Positions 5,658-7,521 of a DNA stretch of 7,521 bases are shown in pieces. Under the pieces are notes generated by a model. It worked only from the letters and a program-made list of their open reading frames with translations. It was not told the origin of the DNA and did not search any database. Origin of the DNA: CAZXCQ01 sp964639275 (GTDB taxonomy: Bacteria; Desulfobacterota; DSM-4660; Desulfatiglandales; Desulfatiglandaceae); assembly GCA_964639275.1 (NCBI GenBank), contig CAZXCQ010000301.1:1-7521 (forward strand). The letters run 5' to 3'. Every line of letters starts with the position of its first letter. Positions within the stretch are counted from its first letter, which is position 1. The position numbers and the translations under genes are program-made.

Positions 5658-5849
5658 ATGTGTCAGCCAAGAGTAGCTCCAAGGCAGATGGGAATGTCCA
5701 GTTGCGGGTGTGGGTGCGAATGGGGCCCATTATTCCGTCGATTCTTTTCCACCAAAGAGGAACAAGAACACTTGGAAACTTACAGGAACCAGTTAAAGAA
5801 AGAGCTCGCCGGTGTAGAACAATGTATCAAGGAACTTAAGGGCAAATGA
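5658..5849 (+). CDS. Small SCGCGC cysteine-motif protein with C-terminal helix, 63 residues
   Basis: A 63-residue protein. The N-terminus (MCQPRVAPRQMGM) leads into SCGCGC (Cys16, 18, 20), then a basic-aromatic link (FRRFF) and an amphipathic charged helix from about residue 32 to the end. Its final 25 residues align without gaps with the end of the ArsR-type protein (11 identical, including the final GK pair), and both have a CGCG motif 17-19 residues before that helix. Small proteins with such a CGC cluster, FRRRF-like link and TKEE helix occur next to regulators in anaerobes, to my recollection, but I know of no proven function. It is probably cytoplasmic and perhaps interacts with the regulator's tail or shares its ligand. 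A fifth cysteine, Cys56, lies inside the helix. Confidence 0.78.
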   Translation: MCQPRVAPRQMGMSSCGCGCEWGPLFRRFFSTKEEQEHLETYRNQLKKELAGVEQCIKELKGK

Positions 5850-5885
5850 TACCAGGGTTAATTGGAGATAGGGAGAGACTTCAAA

Positions 5886-6080
5886 ATGCCGATATTGACC
5901 GGGGCTGTGAGGGACAAATTCCCTTGCCTCGGTCATCTTTTTATTGGCCAAGGTCTACTTGAAATTGCACAGGAGCTGAGTACTTCAGGTTTGTATAAAA
6001 GCGAAATATTTAGGATTAACAAATTTAGCTCATGGACGTGGCCAGTACATGATAATAGCAACGCCAACTATACAAATTAA
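5886..6080 (+). CDS. Unrecognised short protein, 64 residues, possibly truncated
   Basis: The open frame from the ATG at 5886 begins MPILTGAVRDKFPCLGHLF and continues with a plausible amphipathic helix (GQGLLEIAQELSTSGLYK). A GGGAGAG site lies about 11 bases upstream, and the gene follows the 63-residue gene by 36 bases on the same strand. I do not recognise a family. The last 16 or so codons run antisense into the end of the YnfA-type gene (6030-6080) and read like non-coding sequence, so the natural C-terminus may have been lost by rearrangement. It may equally be a chance frame. Confidence 0.33.
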   Translation: MPILTGAVRDKFPCLGHLFIGQGLLEIAQELSTSGLYKSEIFRINKFSSWTWPVHDNSNANYTN

Positions 6081-6368
6081 CCCGCCGATGAGATCGAACT
6101 GGTCTGGGGCCTGCTTGTCTATTAACCAGCCCCACAGTATAGAAAGCACCACAAAAACGCCTCCATAAGCCGCGTAGACCCTTCCGAAGTGGGCTGGCTG
6201 GAACGTGGGAACGACTCCATAAAGGAAAAGCACGAGACCGCCCATAACTCCGAGTAGAAATCCCTTCCCGTTTCTCAGCCATAGCCAGACCAGATACCCT
6301 CCCCCTATTTCACATATCCCGGCGGCGATAAAGAGTAAGAGGGATTTAAGAATCAAACTTGATTTCAT
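6030..6368 (-). CDS. ynfA: YnfA/UPF0060-family four-helix inner-membrane protein
   Basis: A 112-residue protein with four predicted membrane helices (about 7-30, 36-56, 65-86, 92-109). The family signatures are clear: ICEIGGGYLVWLWLR near the N-terminus, with Glu20 in the first helix, and FGRVYAAYGGVFV at 61-73. Length and topology agree with E. coli YnfA (108 residues), a relative of small multidrug resistance transporters that acts as a dimer in the inner membrane; its true substrates are poorly defined. AGGTGA lies a few bases upstream of the ATG at 6368. It is the last gene of the leftward group, 63 bases after the lipoprotein gene. Confidence 0.92.
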   Translation of the reverse strand: MKSSLILKSLLLFIAAGICEIGGGYLVWLWLRNGKGFLLGVMGGLVLFLYGVVPTFQPAHFGRVYAAYGGVFVVLSILWGWLIDKQAPDQFDLIGGLICIVGVAIIMYWPRP

Positions 6369-6431
6369 GGCTCACCTAGCACTTCCCGTATTACACACTG
6401 CCCAGTCTCGCCTTACAGATTAATAGCTCCA

Positions 6432-6866
6432 CTATCCATCACATTCAAGCTCCTTCTTGTCCGTATCAGGCCCAGCATGAAATTTCACAAGAATCTTACT
6501 CCCTTTTGGAGGTGAGAACTCGAACCGTGCTGAAAAAGAGAACTCGCTCTCCCCTCTTCTCTTGGAAACAAGGCCTCGAATACTGCCCCTGGTTTGGGCC
6601 AAAAAAATACCATCTGGGCTACAAAGTACAACCTCGACGTGGCCTGTCTTGTGGCTACTGTCGAATCGTTTTACGTTCCCAGATATTATGAGTTCATCTC
6701 CTTCTCTATATGCCTCAACGCTTGACACCGTGATGTGTTTAGATGGTGTCGGAACAATGACAATAGAAAAACCTCCTCTATCAACAAGACTCTCACCTTT
6801 TGAAGCACAACCTTGAAAAATCATCATGAGCAAAAGAATCACAAAAACAGCCCTAATGATCTTCAT
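6432..6866 (-). CDS. Small lipoprotein of unknown function
   Basis: A 144-residue protein. Residues 1-19 form a lipoprotein signal peptide with a hydrophobic core and the lipobox FQGC, making Cys20 the lipidated residue; Phe at -3 is unusual but tolerated. Ala-Ser after the cysteine suggests sorting to the outer membrane rather than retention inside. The mature part is mostly alternating beta strands (for example ELIISGNVKRF, GHVEVVLCSPDGIFLAQ and FSFSARFEF), which suggests an immunoglobulin-like sandwich. I recognise no named family. An AAGGAGG site seven bases before the ATG supports the start. It lies between the PII gene (64 bases) and the YnfA-type gene (63 bases) on the same strand, so co-transcription is plausible. 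Confidence 0.8.
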   Translation of the reverse strand: MKIIRAVFVILLLMMIFQGCASKGESLVDRGGFSIVIVPTPSKHITVSSVEAYREGDELIISGNVKRFDSSHKTGHVEVVLCSPDGIFLAQTRGSIRGLVSKRRGESEFSFSARFEFSPPKGSKILVKFHAGPDTDKKELECDG

Positions 6867-6930
6867 GACTAAACCTCCTTTTTCACGAACAGCTCTCTAT
6901 GTCACCAAGGGGTCTTAACACCCTCTTTTA

Positions 6931-7272
6931 TTAGACCGCTGCTTCACCTCGCTCCCCGGTCGAGATGCGGACGGCGTCATCGATAGTCGAGATATAGATT
7001 TTGCCGTCACCCCGCAGTCCTGTATGGGCGCCCTTTTCAATAACAGAGACGATCTCATCCACCTTATCATCTGTACAGACAATTTCGATCTTTACGTGCC
7101 GGATGTAGTCGACCTGGTCTTCAACAATGCGACTTGGAGCGTCTTTTGCTCTACCACGTCCGAAACCTCTTACGTCCGTAGCGCTCAAACCTGTAAGCCC
7201 TTCAATCTTGTGTAATCCCATGGTGACTGTTGATAATTTGTGTGGCTTGATATAGGCCTTAATTTCCTTCAT
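6931..7272 (-). CDS. PII-family signalling protein with atypical T-loop
   Basis: A 113-residue protein of the usual GlnB/GlnK length. The N-terminal strand (KEIKAYIKPHKLSTV), the nucleotide-binding B-loop (HTGLRGDGKIYIS, 83-95) and the C-loop (VRISTGERG) are all conserved, so trimer formation and ATP/ADP binding are likely. The T-loop (about 37-56) reads GRGRAKDAPSRIVEDQVDY and lacks the Tyr51 that is uridylylated in enterobacterial PII, so control by GlnD is unlikely and the partner is probably different. No ammonium transporter or glutamine synthetase gene is adjacent; instead a metal-ATPase fragment lies just upstream. A PII subgroup linked to heavy-metal efflux genes has been described, and this protein could belong to it. 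GAGGAGGTGAT precedes the start. Confidence 0.9.
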   Translation of the reverse strand: MKEIKAYIKPHKLSTVTMGLHKIEGLTGLSATDVRGFGRGRAKDAPSRIVEDQVDYIRHVKIEIVCTDDKVDEIVSVIEKGAHTGLRGDGKIYISTIDDAVRISTGERGEAAV

Positions 7273-7362
7273 ATTTTATCACCTCCTCTTTTCTTGCCGA
7301 GCGCCGATAAGCCCCCGCGGCTGCCCCGCTCCTTATGCGCTTCAGTGTGACCGAGGGGCAGG

Positions 7363-7470
7363 CTATCTCATGGCTCTGGTAGCGTTAAGGATTGCGAGTA
7401 AGGCGACGCCCACATCGGCAAAGACGGCTTCCCATATCGTGGCTATTCCGATGATTCCGAGCGCTATAAC
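7363..7470 (-). pseudogene. C-terminal fragment of a P1B-type metal-transporting ATPase
   Basis: The last 35 codons read VIALGIIGIATIWEAVFADV, then GVALLAILNATRAMR and a stop. This matches the final membrane helix of CadA/ZntA/CopA-type ATPases, whose ends typically read WxAVFADVGVxLLxxLNAxR. Immediately upstream, this frame has stops at 7471-7473 and again 12 bases further on, and no other frame in the remaining 51 bases continues the family. The gene is therefore cut off here by a rearrangement, a repeat insertion or a frameshift just before the window edge. The metal specificity cannot be judged from this piece. The PII gene begins about 90 bases downstream on the same strand. Confidence 0.78.
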
Positions 7471-7521
7471 TTACATTTCGCACTATGAGAAAGGAGTTTC
7501 CGGGCTTATATCCAACGCTGC
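7471..7521. other. Unassigned sequence abutting the ATPase fragment, possible repeat or mobile-element edge
   Basis: These 51 bases replace the expected upstream part of the P-type ATPase gene. On the + strand an ATG at 7485 opens MRKEFPGLYPTL, which runs off the edge; on the - strand one frame reads PGNSFLIVRNVSY. Neither is a family I can name. It resembles a dispersed repeat or the end of an inserted element, but the stretch is too short to decide. Confidence 0.25.

Overview
The window looks like chromosomal DNA from a Gram-negative, probably anaerobic bacterium, most likely of the deltaproteobacterial (Desulfobacterota) type. This is inferred from the gene styles (a periplasmic sensor with an HD-GYP output, a TolC-type outer-membrane protein, a lipoprotein) and from dispersed repeats with CTGGATTCC...GGAATGAC ends like those I associate with that group. 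No rRNA, tRNA, CRISPR array or complete insertion sequence is visible.

Left part (1-2517). The first 64 codons of a leftward TolC-family efflux channel lie at the edge. About 690 bases without a supported gene follow; they hold a terminator-like hairpin, an inverted pair of 50-bp repeats and an 18-bp-arm palindrome. A rightward membrane-bound HD-GYP c-di-GMP phosphodiesterase comes next, closed by a hairpin shared with the convergent gene.

Middle left (2539-3591). A leftward PadR regulator overlaps, by ATGA, a TauE/SafE-type permease gene that is broken by frame changes at two places and has apparently lost an internal segment. The PadR promoter carries three TATCGA repeats spaced exactly 13 bp apart.

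Centre (3614-6080). This is the most interesting part. A rightward ArsR-family regulator carries an extra C-terminal tail made of a CTCGCGG cysteine motif and a helix. It is followed by a 34-residue protein with CGCGC, an acyl-CoA dehydrogenase-fold protein that lacks the usual catalytic glutamate, and a 63-residue protein with SCGCGC whose helix resembles the regulator's tail. Near-identical operator-like sites (22 of 25 bases) precede the regulator and the 34-residue gene, suggesting one self-regulated unit. A short, unrecognised reading frame follows.

Right part (6030-7521). Leftward genes encode, in transcription order, the last 35 codons of a metal-transporting P-type ATPase (cut off upstream), a PII-family signalling protein with an atypical T-loop, a small lipoprotein and a YnfA-type four-helix membrane protein. 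Together with the TolC-type start at the other end, this suggests an accessory region related to efflux, probably of metals, with visible gene decay (the TauE/SafE gene and the ATPase) and repeat invasion.
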